Source: CAVPOO01 sp963707015
Lineage (GTDB): Bacteria; Pseudomonadota; Gammaproteobacteria; Thiohalobacterales; Thiohalobacteraceae
Direction: 5' to 3'
Assembly: GCA_963707015.1 (NCBI GenBank)
Contig: CAVPOO010000007.1
Location: 186,001-250,000, forward strand
Length of the DNA stretch: 64,000 nucleotides
Positions 35,642 to 44,510 of the stretch are shown here, in pieces. Each line of letters starts with the position of its first letter. Position 1 is the first letter of the stretch. Both the position numbers and the translations under genes were made by a program. A model generated the notes under the pieces. That model saw nothing but the letters and a program-made list of their open reading frames with translations, was not told the DNA's origin and made no database searches.

Positions 35642-37764
35642 AAACGATAGGCGACAGACGCGGTAACCACGTTGACATTGTAATCCTGCGTATCCTCACC
35701 CAGCAGCAGGATATCCGGGGCGCTGGTCACGCCGACGCCATCGACTGCCCAGTTATCGGCATCATACTGCTGATACCAGTAGCCCAGCTTGAAGGCGAGC
35801 GTTTCGCTGTAGTTGTACCGCGCATACAGTCTCAGGCTGTTCAATGTCGTGTCGAGATCGGGGTACTGACCGAGGCTCACGGCCGATGAAACCGGGGGTG
35901 AGGCATTCAGGTCAATCTTGCCGGTGGATTTGCTGAAGACATACTCGATGCCCAGGTCCAGCTTGCCGCGGATCTTGCTGATCTCGCCGCCGACACCCAG
36001 GGTGATAAACCTGTCCTCCAGGCGTGCAAACCAGTCCGGTGTCGGCAAACCGGCCTCGCTACCCGCCTGATCGGATTTGACCTTTTCATACGTGTAATAG
36101 GCGTGCGTCGTGACGTTCGGTCGCGGTTGGTATGCGACGTCCCAGGTGTAGCTCGGCGTCTTGGCCTCCGTCAGCCCGACGGCGGTATCATCATATTTGT
36201 CCCTGCTGTAGTCTGCATTGAAGCCCAGGGTGATCTTTTCGTAGGGCATGTACGCAAGCCGCATGCCGATACTGTCACGATCCCGGTCCGCGAGATAGTA
36301 ATAGCGCAAGGCGGGGTTCTCCGGATCGATGCCTGCGCCAGGCGTGTTGGTGTAATCGGATACGTCACGCCGGGAACGTTCGGCATAGACTTCCGTTTCC
36401 AGTTCGGCGTTCGGATACAGCTTCACTCGCCCGCCATAGGTGTAGTCACGCGTATCGTTTGCCTTGGTGTCGGCATATTTGCGCTGTGTCCCGTTGAAGC
36501 CAAGATTACCCGCCAGCGACACCATCGGATTCAGCCGATAGCTCGCATCGCCCTCCAGCCGCTGGCGCGTGTAACTGAGTGGCCGGTTGGTTGCCGGCGG
36601 GACCGCGGGCGTTGCCGAATCGGCGATGAAATAGTCGTAGGTATCGGAGGGCGTGTCGTTATCCCGCTCCTGGTAGCGATACTTCGCGTTGAACCGCCAT
36701 TTGGGCAGCGGCCGGGATGTGAGGTCGAGCCGCGCGGTTTTCAGCCACACCTCGCCGTCCAGGGAATTCCTCGGCAGTGCCGCGTCCAGGCCGGGCGGCG
36801 CGGTCGCATAGGGCTGAAAATTCCAGTCCTGGGTCATGCGGCCCAGCGACAACACGCCGGTCAGTCGGCTGTTGCGGGGAAGCTGATAACCACCCGTTGC
36901 CGTGAACTGATGAAACTGGTTGCGTGGCGGCAGCGCAAGACTCCCGAAGCGGGTCGGCGCGAACGGATCCTGCCAGCTCAGCGAACGATCCTGGTTGTCG
37001 AACAGCGACATGTGATAGGCGAACTCGAGCTGGGCCTTGCCCTCGGCATAGCCCAGCGACAGATCCACGTTGTCCGTGACATAGTCAACGGGTTCGGGCA
37101 GGATCGCCGCCGTGGTCGTGTCGGTCAGACCCGGGAAAGTGCCGCCCATCGAACCCCCGATGGCGTTCACGCCCTGCTTCGTTTCGCGGTGATAGGCCAC
37201 CCCGAATTTCCAGTTCCTGAACCTGCGGGGAATCAGCGATGCGCCCACACCGTAGCGCTTGCGCTCGGTGTGGCGATCGAACTCCTTCAGATTCGCGTCC
37301 AGGTTGGTCGTGATATCGAAGCCGGCGGGTAAGCTGAGACTGGAACTGCCGACACCGGAAAAGGGCGTCACGCCGGTGTTGTTGATGAAATCAGGCAGCT
37401 CCTGGTACTCGATGAAATATTCCTGGCTCCCCTGCCGGCCGCCCTCTGCGCGCAGGTATCGCGAGTCCAGTCCCAGGTTGGTGCCCCTCAGGCGCCAGTT
37501 GTAGCCCTCTTCACGGTATTGCTGCGCCTTGACGTCGCCCAGGATGTAAGCACCTTCATCCTGCAGGCCCGTGTAGCGGCCAAAGCGGTAGGCGTCATCG
37601 GATACATAGCCGGCGCCGATTTCCACCTCACTGACGGGCGGCTCGGGCGACTCGGCGGCGGGCGCCGGCCCCGATAACAGGCAGGTCAGGGCGATACCCA
37701 GCGCCTGACCCGGATACGGCCGCGCCAGGCGGCGCTTCACGGCATGGGGACTGCGCTGCTGCAT
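35638..37764 (-). CDS. MtrB/PioB-family decahaem-associated outer-membrane beta-barrel
   Basis: 708 residues: signal peptide, then an ordered series of amphipathic beta strands with loops (EIGAGYVSDDAYRFGRYTGL; YNWRLRGTNLGLDSRYLRAE; final VVTASVAYRF), typical of 26- to 28-strand MtrB/PioB porins. These barrels sheathe a decahaem cytochrome so that electrons cross the outer membrane. No N-terminal CxxC, present in some MtrB proteins, is visible. It is directly downstream of the decahaem gene (5 bp), with GAGG overlapping that gene's stop. No surface decahaem MtrC/OmcA is in the window. The gene ends exactly at a MITE insertion. Confidence 0.88.
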   Translation of the reverse strand: MQQRSPHAVKRRLARPYPGQALGIALTCLLSGPAPAAESPEPPVSEVEIGAGYVSDDAYRFGRYTGLQDEGAYILGDVKAQQYREEGYNWRLRGTNLGLDSRYLRAEGGRQGSQEYFIEYQELPDFINNTGVTPFSGVGSSSLSLPAGFDITTNLDANLKEFDRHTERKRYGVGASLIPRRFRNWKFGVAYHRETKQGVNAIGGSMGGTFPGLTDTTTAAILPEPVDYVTDNVDLSLGYAEGKAQLEFAYHMSLFDNQDRSLSWQDPFAPTRFGSLALPPRNQFHQFTATGGYQLPRNSRLTGVLSLGRMTQDWNFQPYATAPPGLDAALPRNSLDGEVWLKTARLDLTSRPLPKWRFNAKYRYQERDNDTPSDTYDYFIADSATPAVPPATNRPLSYTRQRLEGDASYRLNPMVSLAGNLGFNGTQRKYADTKANDTRDYTYGGRVKLYPNAELETEVYAERSRRDVSDYTNTPGAGIDPENPALRYYYLADRDRDSIGMRLAYMPYEKITLGFNADYSRDKYDDTAVGLTEAKTPSYTWDVAYQPRPNVTTHAYYTYEKVKSDQAGSEAGLPTPDWFARLEDRFITLGVGGEISKIRGKLDLGIEYVFSKSTGKIDLNASPPVSSAVSLGQYPDLDTTLNSLRLYARYNYSETLAFKLGYWYQQYDADNWAVDGVGVTSAPDILLLGEDTQDYNVNVVTASVAYRF

Positions 37765-37769
37765 AGGCT

Positions 37770-38726
37770 TTACCTCATGAGGGCCGCACCCGAAGGGTGG
37801 TTGGATCCATGGACCTGGGGATGACAGTTCATACAGCCTTCGCCCAGAACGAACCGCGGGCGGCGCCGGGTATCGCTGAAATCAAAGTCGAACAACCGGC
37901 TGACATGCTGGCGCCCCTGGGCGCGGACATCCTGGTGGCATTGCTGACACAGAAAGGGGGCAGTTTTCGTCAGCAGCGCGGCGTGATTGGAGCCGTGTAC
38001 GCGGTGGCACAGGCTGCAGTCTTCACTGACGGGGTAATGCTCCCAGAGAAACGGGCCGCGCAGCTCCGCATGACAGCGATAACAATTCTCGTTGACACTG
38101 AGTTCGTTCAGACCGGCAGGTCCGGCAGAACCATGGGCATTGTGGCAGTCGCTGCAGATCACATTCGCTTCGCGGATGGGGTGGGTCGAGGCACGGTAGA
38201 TGTCCGCCCGGATATCGCCGTGACAGCGCACACACACCTCCGTCTGTGTCGTCCTGTCGAGCACGGGCGAGGGTGTGTGGATGTGATGGCAAGCGGTGCA
38301 GGCCAGGTCCTCCCCGGCGTGCAGGCTCGACTGCCAGTGGATAAGCGCGCCACCCTGATGGCACTGCAGACACATGCGGTTCTCCAGGAGGGCCTCTGCC
38401 CGCCCGCCCGCGAATGCGATCAGACCGCCGCCCTTGTCCTCCGACACGTTCTCCATGTGCTGCTCGCCCGGTCCGTGACAGGCCTCACAGCCGTCGTTCG
38501 CCATGGGCGTGCGCGTATCGGTGGTCTGACCGTGCGGGTCCTGGCGCAATTGCTCCACATACCCTTCGTGACACTCCGTGCAGGTCTCTGTGCCGAGATA
38601 CACGCCCTGCGGCGGAAACGCGGCTTCCCGCTCTTCGGCCGTCTCTGTCTTCGCCATGCTCACTGTGGTAGCGAACAGCAGCACCACGGCGAACAGCACG
38701 CAACAGGATCGATACAGGCTACGCAT
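37770..38726 (-). CDS. Decahaem c-type cytochrome, MtrA/DmsE/PioA family
   Basis: 318 residues from ATG 38726, with signal peptide and ten CxxCH motifs (first CTECHEGYV, last CMNCHPQVHGSNHP). The spacing and the CHHIHTPS, CHNAHGS and CHRVHGSN repeats are diagnostic of the MtrA/DmsE family. It would be inserted into the barrel of the following gene and conduct electrons between periplasm and cell exterior, for Fe(II)/Mn oxidation or for reduction of minerals or other extracellular acceptors. Direction cannot be decided from sequence. The ribosome-binding site is weak; a palindromic repeat lies immediately upstream. Confidence 0.9.
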   Translation of the reverse strand: MRSLYRSCCVLFAVVLLFATTVSMAKTETAEEREAAFPPQGVYLGTETCTECHEGYVEQLRQDPHGQTTDTRTPMANDGCEACHGPGEQHMENVSEDKGGGLIAFAGGRAEALLENRMCLQCHQGGALIHWQSSLHAGEDLACTACHHIHTPSPVLDRTTQTEVCVRCHGDIRADIYRASTHPIREANVICSDCHNAHGSAGPAGLNELSVNENCYRCHAELRGPFLWEHYPVSEDCSLCHRVHGSNHAALLTKTAPFLCQQCHQDVRAQGRQHVSRLFDFDFSDTRRRPRFVLGEGCMNCHPQVHGSNHPSGAALMR

Positions 38727-38739
38727 TCCTAGCACGCAT

Positions 38740-38925
38740 GCAACTTGATAATCACGGATGCTGACAAATCAGGCTGAGTGCGAGTGTTTATTTTTATGGC
38801 CACGGAATCCACGGAAAAACACGGAAAGAACCAACACGCATTAGAATTTTCTCCGTGTCCTTCCGTCGATTCCGTGGCCATCATATCCGTCATCATCCGA
38901 TTGAAAATGCACTGGCAGGCTGTCG
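38740..38925. repeat. Palindromic intergenic element, copy 7
   Basis: One of the most complete copies: left flank GCAACTTGATAATCACGGAT, core 38796-38881 with both arms, right flank CGTCATCATCCGATTGAAAA. It forms the promoter-proximal DNA of the decahaem gene. 38926-39084 holds nothing further recognisable. Confidence 0.87.
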
Positions 38926-39084
38926 GATCCCCACCCGGACCACTTCCCATCTGCCGGGGTTCAGGTATAACAGCTTGGCTGGCCGTCGCGTACTGACAAG
39001 GATCAAGTAACTGCCAACTTGTCGGGTCCGCGTCACCTGACCTGCCGGCCGACCCGGCACGGGCGCCGGCAGCAACACCGCGGT

Positions 39085-39736
39085 CTAATCGCACCCGCCC
39101 GCCTTGGCGATCTTCTTGAGCAGCTTGACCCTGGGTGTGTATTCGCGCTGCGGGGCGTGGCGCTCGTCCGGGTGCGCCGCTGCGTGGCGGTCTCCCAGCG
39201 CGAGTTTGAAGGAATGCCGCAGGGTGCCGTCGGCCCTGGCCAGGCTGGCCGCACGGCCACCGCCGGCCTCATCCGCCGGCAGACCGTAGATGTTGAGCCA
39301 GTGGTTGAGTCCGCCCTCCAGGATATAGGCATTCGGTCGGGCCAGCACCATCAGCCGCTTCCAGGCCTCGGTGGCCAGTATCTCGTCGTTACTCACGACC
39401 ACAACCACGCCATTCTCGGGCAGCGCCCGCAGGCGCTCACGCTGAGTGGGCAACGCCTCCAGGGCGATACGCTCGGAGTCGACCAGGTGGAACTCGTTCC
39501 AGTCCCGCTCCGAATCGGACATCGTAGATGATCAGGGAGATGTAATCGTCATTCATCAGGCTGAGCAGCTCGGCCGGATCGATCTGTACCTGTCGCTCCA
39601 GCAGCCGCGGTTCGAAGTCCGGGGCCATGAACTGCCACTTCTGCTCCAGGTCGGGTTGACCATAGAGCGCGAGCGCAGCCGATGCAGACAGGAGGATGAC
39701 AGCGCCGAGCACCTGGGGCTTGAAGATCCTGTTCAT
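39085..39736 (-). pseudogene. Rhodanese-like periplasmic protein, frameshifted and lacking the active-site cysteine
   Basis: The ATG at 39736 overlaps the stop of the preceding YeeE-type gene. Frame one encodes a membrane anchor (MNRIFKPQVLGAVILLSASA) and the start of a rhodanese fold (IDPAELLSLMNDDYISLIIY, DVR). Near 39518 the reading must shift to frame two (SERDWNEFHLVDSERIALEA ... YILEGGLNHWLNIYG) to complete it; one extra T in CGATTCGGAG would explain this. The catalytic loop position reads VVVVVSNDEILATEAW with no cysteine, so it would not be a sulfurtransferase even if repaired. Last gene of the operon with the 15-haem cytochrome and YeeE/YedE genes. Confidence 0.75.
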
Positions 39737-40323
39737 TGCGTCTTGCCGTAGATGGCGCCGCGCAGCCACTCGAAGCCCAGGAACATGGCAATCGCCAGAC
39801 AGGCCACCAGGAATACCACCACCCCGGTCTCCAGGTGTAATAACTCGGGGAGGGTAAAGAAACCCAGGTGACCGGAGTTCCAGAACTCATTGATCGAGTC
39901 AACCGTCTCACCAAAGACGAGCACCCCCGCGATATGACCGAGCAGGAAGAACATGCCGTCAATCTTGAAGGTGGCGACGCTCACCAGCGAGGTGCCGGGA
40001 CAGTAGCCGCCGAGGATGAAACCCACCCCCATGACGAGCCCACCGACGATGCCCGGCCACAGATAGGTCGGCTTCACCCAGATCTGGTTGTAGTCGAGCA
40101 GTCCCAGCGCCGTGGACCAGAAGATCAGTGTCATCGCGACCACAATGGCCGTGAACATCACCTTCACAACCCGCAAGTCGCTGAAGTAAAACTGGGCCGC
40201 GAGCCGGCGTGCATCACCGAAGCCGCTCGATTCCAGGATAAAGCCGAAGGCAAAGCCGATGGCAACATAGATCAGATAGGAGCCGGTGAGCCCGAAGTAC
40301 CCGACCAGATCGTAAGGCGCCAT
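39733..40323 (-). CDS. YeeE/YedE-family sulfur transport protein, C-terminal half type
   Basis: 196-residue membrane protein with about five to six helices and the family motif GGYCPGTSLVSVATFKIDGM (about 114-133), whose cysteine is required for passage of thiosulfate-like compounds in characterised YeeE. Full-length YeeE has two such halves, and here they are separate genes (this and 40327-40860), so a heterodimeric channel is likely. It starts 3 bp after the first half and ends in an ATGA overlap with the rhodanese-like gene. Substrate inferred as thiosulfate or a related sulfur anion. Confidence 0.9.
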   Translation of the reverse strand: MAPYDLVGYFGLTGSYLIYVAIGFAFGFILESSGFGDARRLAAQFYFSDLRVVKVMFTAIVVAMTLIFWSTALGLLDYNQIWVKPTYLWPGIVGGLVMGVGFILGGYCPGTSLVSVATFKIDGMFFLLGHIAGVLVFGETVDSINEFWNSGHLGFFTLPELLHLETGVVVFLVACLAIAMFLGFEWLRGAIYGKTQ

Positions 40324-40326
40324 CGC

Positions 40327-40860
40327 TTATGCCTCCGGCTGCCACAAGCGCCTGACGAACCAGGCGAGCCCGTAGCCGCCGGCGAACACCGCCAGCATGA
40401 AGGTCCAGCTCCCCACCGACATGACCGCGCCGCCACTCAGGGCCTGGCCGGAGGTGCAGCCACGCGCAAGCCGCGCACCGTAACCCATGAGAATCCCGCC
40501 GGCGAAGGCATAGGCCCAGCGCGCGCGCGTGGAGATCTGCGGTCCGCGATAGGTCTGCAGGCGTACCCGGCCGCGCAGCAGTCCCGAGGCAAAGCCGCCG
40601 AGCAGGATCCCGGCCACCTCCCAGACGAGCCAGTGCGCCAGCGGATCCCGGTCGCCACCGGCCATCTTGGCGATATAGGGTGTCTTGTCCACGTGCTCGG
40701 GCACCACCAGGTCCTCGACGGCGACGGCGATCCGGTTCACGCCACCCGACGCGCCGAGACCGTGGCCGGCAAGGAGAAAGGACAGGAACAGCAGGATTCC
40801 CAGCAGAATTCCGCCCACGTAAGGGTTCCAGTACTGGGTCTTTTCCGTACTACCGTTCAT
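40327..40860 (-). CDS. YeeE/YedE-family sulfur transport protein, N-terminal half type
   Basis: 177 residues, four to five membrane helices and the hallmark ARGCTSGQALSGGAVMSVGS (about 133-152). The first helix is followed by a ~35-residue periplasmic-type loop (VEDLVVPEHVDKTPYIAKMA). It pairs with the next gene to form the two pseudo-symmetric halves of a sulfur-compound importer. Its ATG overlaps the stop of the 15-haem cytochrome gene (ATGA), so transport and redox chemistry are co-expressed. Confidence 0.9.
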   Translation of the reverse strand: MNGSTEKTQYWNPYVGGILLGILLFLSFLLAGHGLGASGGVNRIAVAVEDLVVPEHVDKTPYIAKMAGGDRDPLAHWLVWEVAGILLGGFASGLLRGRVRLQTYRGPQISTRARWAYAFAGGILMGYGARLARGCTSGQALSGGAVMSVGSWTFMLAVFAGGYGLAWFVRRLWQPEA

Positions 40861-43800
40861 GGTTTACTCCGTATGGTGCTCTCGATGGCCTGATAGGACC
40901 TGGCTACGCTCTGCTCCGGCGCAAACGTCAGCCGGTCATCCGCTGTCGTCTGCCACTTGCCGTCCAGAACGATCCGGGTCCTGTCCTGCATCAGGATCGG
41001 TTTCACATTACCCGGCACATAGGGCGCCAGATCAAAGGTCTCCAGGCGCTTCTCGCTGTCGGGGTGACACACCACACACGCGCGGTTCACGAAGTTCCCG
41101 TGACGCACGTTGTGATGGATGTGATAGGCACGCACCTCGCCGCGCACGGTGGGGTTAGCGACGCCGGCGGCGCGCAGACGCTCCTTGATCATCACCACCT
41201 TGGCCTGATCGTCCAGGCGCAGTTCGCTGCTGTCGAGCCGACCGTCGCGGTTGGCGTCGAAGGCCTCCAGTATGGCGTCGGCGTAGCCATCACCGTCGAG
41301 CCATGCCGCGCGCAACTGCCCGGCCGGAACAGGCGCGTCGCTCTTGCCATCCGTCCAGTACCACTGTGACACCAGGTTGTAGGGCAGTACCTGGTTCGCG
41401 CCGTTAACACTCTTGCCCACCCGGAGCAGCGGGCGGTAGCCGCGCACATAGGCCCTGCTGGGATTGCGCACGTCGCCGTCCACCCCGCGATAGTTTACCA
41501 GCGGCGAACCGTCCGGCCACATGACGGTCTGGTCGATCGACTGCTGGGCGGCCATCCCGATTGCCGGCACGTGGCAGGACTCGCAGGCCACCGCCTTGAA
41601 GTGCCGCGCCTGCTCCGGGAGCCAGGCGTGCGTGCCGGCCAGACTGTGGCAGCTTTCGCAGCGACGCAGGACGCCCTGGGACGGCTCTACCGTGGACGGT
41701 GTCGCCTCGCCCGCCAGTCGCTCGGGACGCTCGCGCGAGTAGTGACAGTCGCCGCAGGAAACCAGCCGCTCGGCATGCACGTCCCAGACCATGTCAAGGC
41801 CATCCTTGCCGGCGAGGTTCATGGCGGACAGACGTACCCGCTGGGGCGAGAACACCTGTCCGGTCTTCTCGGTGGTCCACAGCTCGCCCGAGCCCAGCTC
41901 GACCAGCAGCGGGTCGGCGCCGTCGTGGACCAGACCGTGGCAGGTGCCACAATTGGCTTCGCTCACGGGCCGCAGGTCCAGCTCGAGCTCGCCGTCCTCG
42001 GCGATCCGGTCCGTATTCCACTGGTAGCCATCCGCGGTCTGCTCCACCAGACCGGTGCCCACCAGGGTCGCGGTCACCGACCACTCCGGGGCGCCGGCCT
42101 CGATGGCCGCCCGCCGCGCCGCGTGGTTGGGATGCCGGATGTGGCACAGAAAGCAGTTCATCTGGCTGTCGTCGTCGGCCGGAATACGCGGCCCCGCCAC
42201 CATCAGCCGCCGGCGTTCGGGGGGCAGCAGGGCATCCTGCACGCTCGTGTGGTAGCCGTGCGTGTCCAGGAAGGCCTGTTCCTCCAGGTCGTGGCACAGG
42301 CCGCAGGTGGTCGCAGTGGAGAGCGGTTCACCGGAGCTTACCACCGGCTCGCCGTTGGCATCCATGAGGTACACGGGATCGTGCGCGGCGATCTCGGCAC
42401 TGATGGGGTCACCGGTATAGCCGAGCGTCTTCCAGTCGAGTCGCCCCCGCTCACCGTGGCAGTCACGGCACTCCAGTGCGGTGTCCCGGGTAGTGACCAT
42501 GTGGGACAGCGGAAAGTACATCTCGGTGGGTGCAAAATCGTAAGACCCGCTGTAGGGCAGACCGGTCACGTCGGAGCCGAGCTTGAGCGCGGCGGGCCAG
42601 TCGAACACAGTCCAGAAACCGCGGTCGCCATGCACGTTGGGCACCAGGAAGTAACGGTTCAGGGTGTCATAGGGCTGTTTGCCGCGGTGTACCTTGAAGG
42701 GCCAGATTCTGGCGGTGCTGTCGCTGCGCTCACCCAGTGGCCCGGTCATCCGCGTAGGTGTGGACGGATCAATCCTGTCGCCGGTGATGTAGCGCGTCGA
42801 GGTCTTGTTGTACCAGTGGTATTCGGGCAGCACCTTCTTCGCCCAGGTGAAGCGGCCCTTGATCTTGAGATACCGATGCTGATCCGTGATATCCAGGTCC
42901 TGCCCCGCCTCCGACCAGTCCCAGCTGAGCTTGGTGCCGGTGTCCGCCGCCATGTAGGGTATGTGACAGGTCTGGCAAGCGACACGGTCGGTGTGCCTGT
43001 TCAGACGCTCCTCGGCGTGTGGCCGTTGCGGGTGGCACTCGCTGCACTCCAGGAAATTGTCTCCGCCCACACTCACCGCCATGGCACGCCCGCGGATCTG
43101 GTGTCGTTCGGTGCGGTGGCAATCCACGCACTGCATGTTGTACTTGCCCATGTGCACGTCGATGCGTTCACTGGGGAACAGCAGGGTCTCATCCATGTCG
43201 CCGTGTTTCACCGCGTTGCCACCACCGCCCTGGAAGTGGCAACTGCCGCAGTTGTGGCGCCGCGGCGTACCCACGCTGCGTGCCACCTTGAGCAGATCCA
43301 CAGACGCGTCCGGCAGGCCCGCGCCCCGGAACTTCTTCTGGTAGGTACCGCTGTTGTCATGGCAGACCAGGCAGTCGATCCGCGAGGGATCGTTGAAATT
43401 GAAATTCTCGTCCTCCCAGCCGTAGCCGATGTGGCAGCTGGTACAGGCCGGCCAGTTGGACTGGATACCGATGCAGAAATTGTTGATGACGTTGCGCTTG
43501 CCGATGCGCAGGGGCTCGTCGTGACCAGGCACCATCACCGGCTGACCCTGCCAGTTCCAGTGGGTCGTCTCCATGACCTCGGCGCCCGACTCCGGGTGGC
43601 ACTCGAGACAGGCGCGGGTCACGGCCGGGCCGTCCGGAAACGGCTCCTGGAAGAAGGTCGAGTGGTCGGTGTGGGCGCGATGCCTGGGCAGCTTATCCCA
43701 GGCGCCTGGCTTTTCGGACGCCTCCAGATCGCTGGCGCACGCCACCAGGCCTGCCAGCAGCGGAAGCAGCACGGTTGCCGCAAATAACAGCCGACCCGTC

Positions 43801-43934
43801 ACCTTCACCAATTTGCTCCCGGACCCTTCGGCCTCGCCACTCGCACCTGTCTTCGTCCCCGACCGTGGACATCCCCTGACCGGGGCCTTGCCTTTGTACC
43901 GGATGGTCCGCCACGCGTCATTGAAAATAGTCAT
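40857..43934 (-). CDS. Pentadecahaem cytochrome c with octahaem tetrathionate-reductase-like N-terminal half
   Basis: 1025 residues from ATG 43934 (GGAGGTGCA ribosome-binding site). A ~45-residue N-terminal tail precedes a hydrophobic anchor with a lipobox-like LVAC. Fifteen CxxCH motifs follow. The first eight (CLECH to CRDCH) lie in a domain like the octahaem tetrathionate reductase (OTR) family: NFCIGIQSNWPACTSCHIGY and DCLVCHDNSGTYQKKF are typical. The remaining seven (CGLCH to CVVCH) form a C-terminal half with an EF-hand-like loop (DANRDGRLDSSEL). OTR enzymes reduce tetrathionate, nitrite or hydroxylamine in vitro. The seven-haem extension is unusual and may wire the enzyme to another cytochrome. 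It heads an operon with two YeeE/YedE genes and is divergent from a 13-haem/cytochrome b fusion. Confidence 0.88.
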   Translation of the reverse strand: MTIFNDAWRTIRYKGKAPVRGCPRSGTKTGASGEAEGSGSKLVKVTGRLLFAATVLLPLLAGLVACASDLEASEKPGAWDKLPRHRAHTDHSTFFQEPFPDGPAVTRACLECHPESGAEVMETTHWNWQGQPVMVPGHDEPLRIGKRNVINNFCIGIQSNWPACTSCHIGYGWEDENFNFNDPSRIDCLVCHDNSGTYQKKFRGAGLPDASVDLLKVARSVGTPRRHNCGSCHFQGGGGNAVKHGDMDETLLFPSERIDVHMGKYNMQCVDCHRTERHQIRGRAMAVSVGGDNFLECSECHPQRPHAEERLNRHTDRVACQTCHIPYMAADTGTKLSWDWSEAGQDLDITDQHRYLKIKGRFTWAKKVLPEYHWYNKTSTRYITGDRIDPSTPTRMTGPLGERSDSTARIWPFKVHRGKQPYDTLNRYFLVPNVHGDRGFWTVFDWPAALKLGSDVTGLPYSGSYDFAPTEMYFPLSHMVTTRDTALECRDCHGERGRLDWKTLGYTGDPISAEIAAHDPVYLMDANGEPVVSSGEPLSTATTCGLCHDLEEQAFLDTHGYHTSVQDALLPPERRRLMVAGPRIPADDDSQMNCFLCHIRHPNHAARRAAIEAGAPEWSVTATLVGTGLVEQTADGYQWNTDRIAEDGELELDLRPVSEANCGTCHGLVHDGADPLLVELGSGELWTTEKTGQVFSPQRVRLSAMNLAGKDGLDMVWDVHAERLVSCGDCHYSRERPERLAGEATPSTVEPSQGVLRRCESCHSLAGTHAWLPEQARHFKAVACESCHVPAIGMAAQQSIDQTVMWPDGSPLVNYRGVDGDVRNPSRAYVRGYRPLLRVGKSVNGANQVLPYNLVSQWYWTDGKSDAPVPAGQLRAAWLDGDGYADAILEAFDANRDGRLDSSELRLDDQAKVVMIKERLRAAGVANPTVRGEVRAYHIHHNVRHGNFVNRACVVCHPDSEKRLETFDLAPYVPGNVKPILMQDRTRIVLDGKWQTTADDRLTFAPEQSVARSYQAIESTIRSKP

Positions 43935-44051
43935 TGCACCTCCGTAGGCCCCGGCGGTAAAGCCGCCGCGGAAGGGCCGACCGGGCCAGGCACTGCCCAG
44001 CGACATGGGTCGCCTGAGGACTGAGGTCTCGATCGAGTCGCAGCGGCAAAT

Positions 44052-44299
44052 CTAGCCCGGATTTCTCACTGGGCGGCATGGGAAGATCGTATTCTCTTGC
44101 GTCCATTGGAATTGTGTTGAACATGCAAAACACAACGTGTTTTTTTGAGATGCCTATCCCGGCCCTGGCTGGTCCTCGCGCGCCTGCACTTGCTCTTCAC
44201 TCAAGTGGTAGCTACGGCTACCACTTTCCCTCCAGAGCGGCGTCCAGACACGCGACGCCTGCGCCAGCATCCGGGATCCCTGTGAGAAATCCGGGCTAG
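44052..44299. repeat. CTAG-flanked MITE-like element, copy 4, with nested insertion
   Basis: Both ends are CTAG plus variant terminal repeats GCCCGGATTTCTCACTGGG and GTGAGAAATCCGGGC. After GATGCCTATCCCGG a ~130-bp segment (CCTGGCTGGTCCTCGCGCGC ... CGCCAGCATCCGGGATCCC) is inserted; it is a shortened form of the insertion in copy 5. It includes the hairpin AAGTGGTAGC/GCTACCACTT. This is the one copy not serving as a stop codon. Confidence 0.8.
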
Positions 44300-44405
44300 G
44301 CGTCTTCGCAAAGTGCGCGTTACCGATACAAGACGCGCAGATGCTGCCGAATTCGTATATTATTATCTCATGATATTCCTCAAAATGGCAGAGCATGAGA
44401 GATGG

Positions 44406-44440
44406 CCCGCAGCAGGCAAGTCGGCTTGCGGGTTTTCTCT
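44406..44440 (+). terminator. Terminator-like hairpin in the leader of the 13-haem cytochrome b gene
   Basis: CCCGCAGC ... GCTTGCGGG is an imperfect stem followed by TTTTCTCTC, about 75 nt before the ATG at 44511. It could be a leader attenuator or a stray hairpin; no antiterminator was identified. Confidence 0.35.
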
Positions 44441-44510
44441 CGCGCAAGCCATCGCCAGGCGCCTTGCGAGCGTGTTCCGGCAACGGTGACATGACCGACG
44501 GACCTTACCC

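Noticed and set aside
38778..38996. Short recurring frames encoding ATESTEKHGKN...FSPCPSVDSVA-like peptides
   Set aside because: These are translations of the palindromic repeat; they recur in copies 2, 3, 4, 7, 8 and 10 without conserved starts or ribosome-binding sites.
40857..43934. Assignment as octahaem nitrite reductase (ONR/TvNiR) rather than OTR-like
   Set aside because: ONR enzymes carry a CxxCK catalytic haem; all fifteen motifs here are CxxCH and the flanking sequences fit the OTR group.
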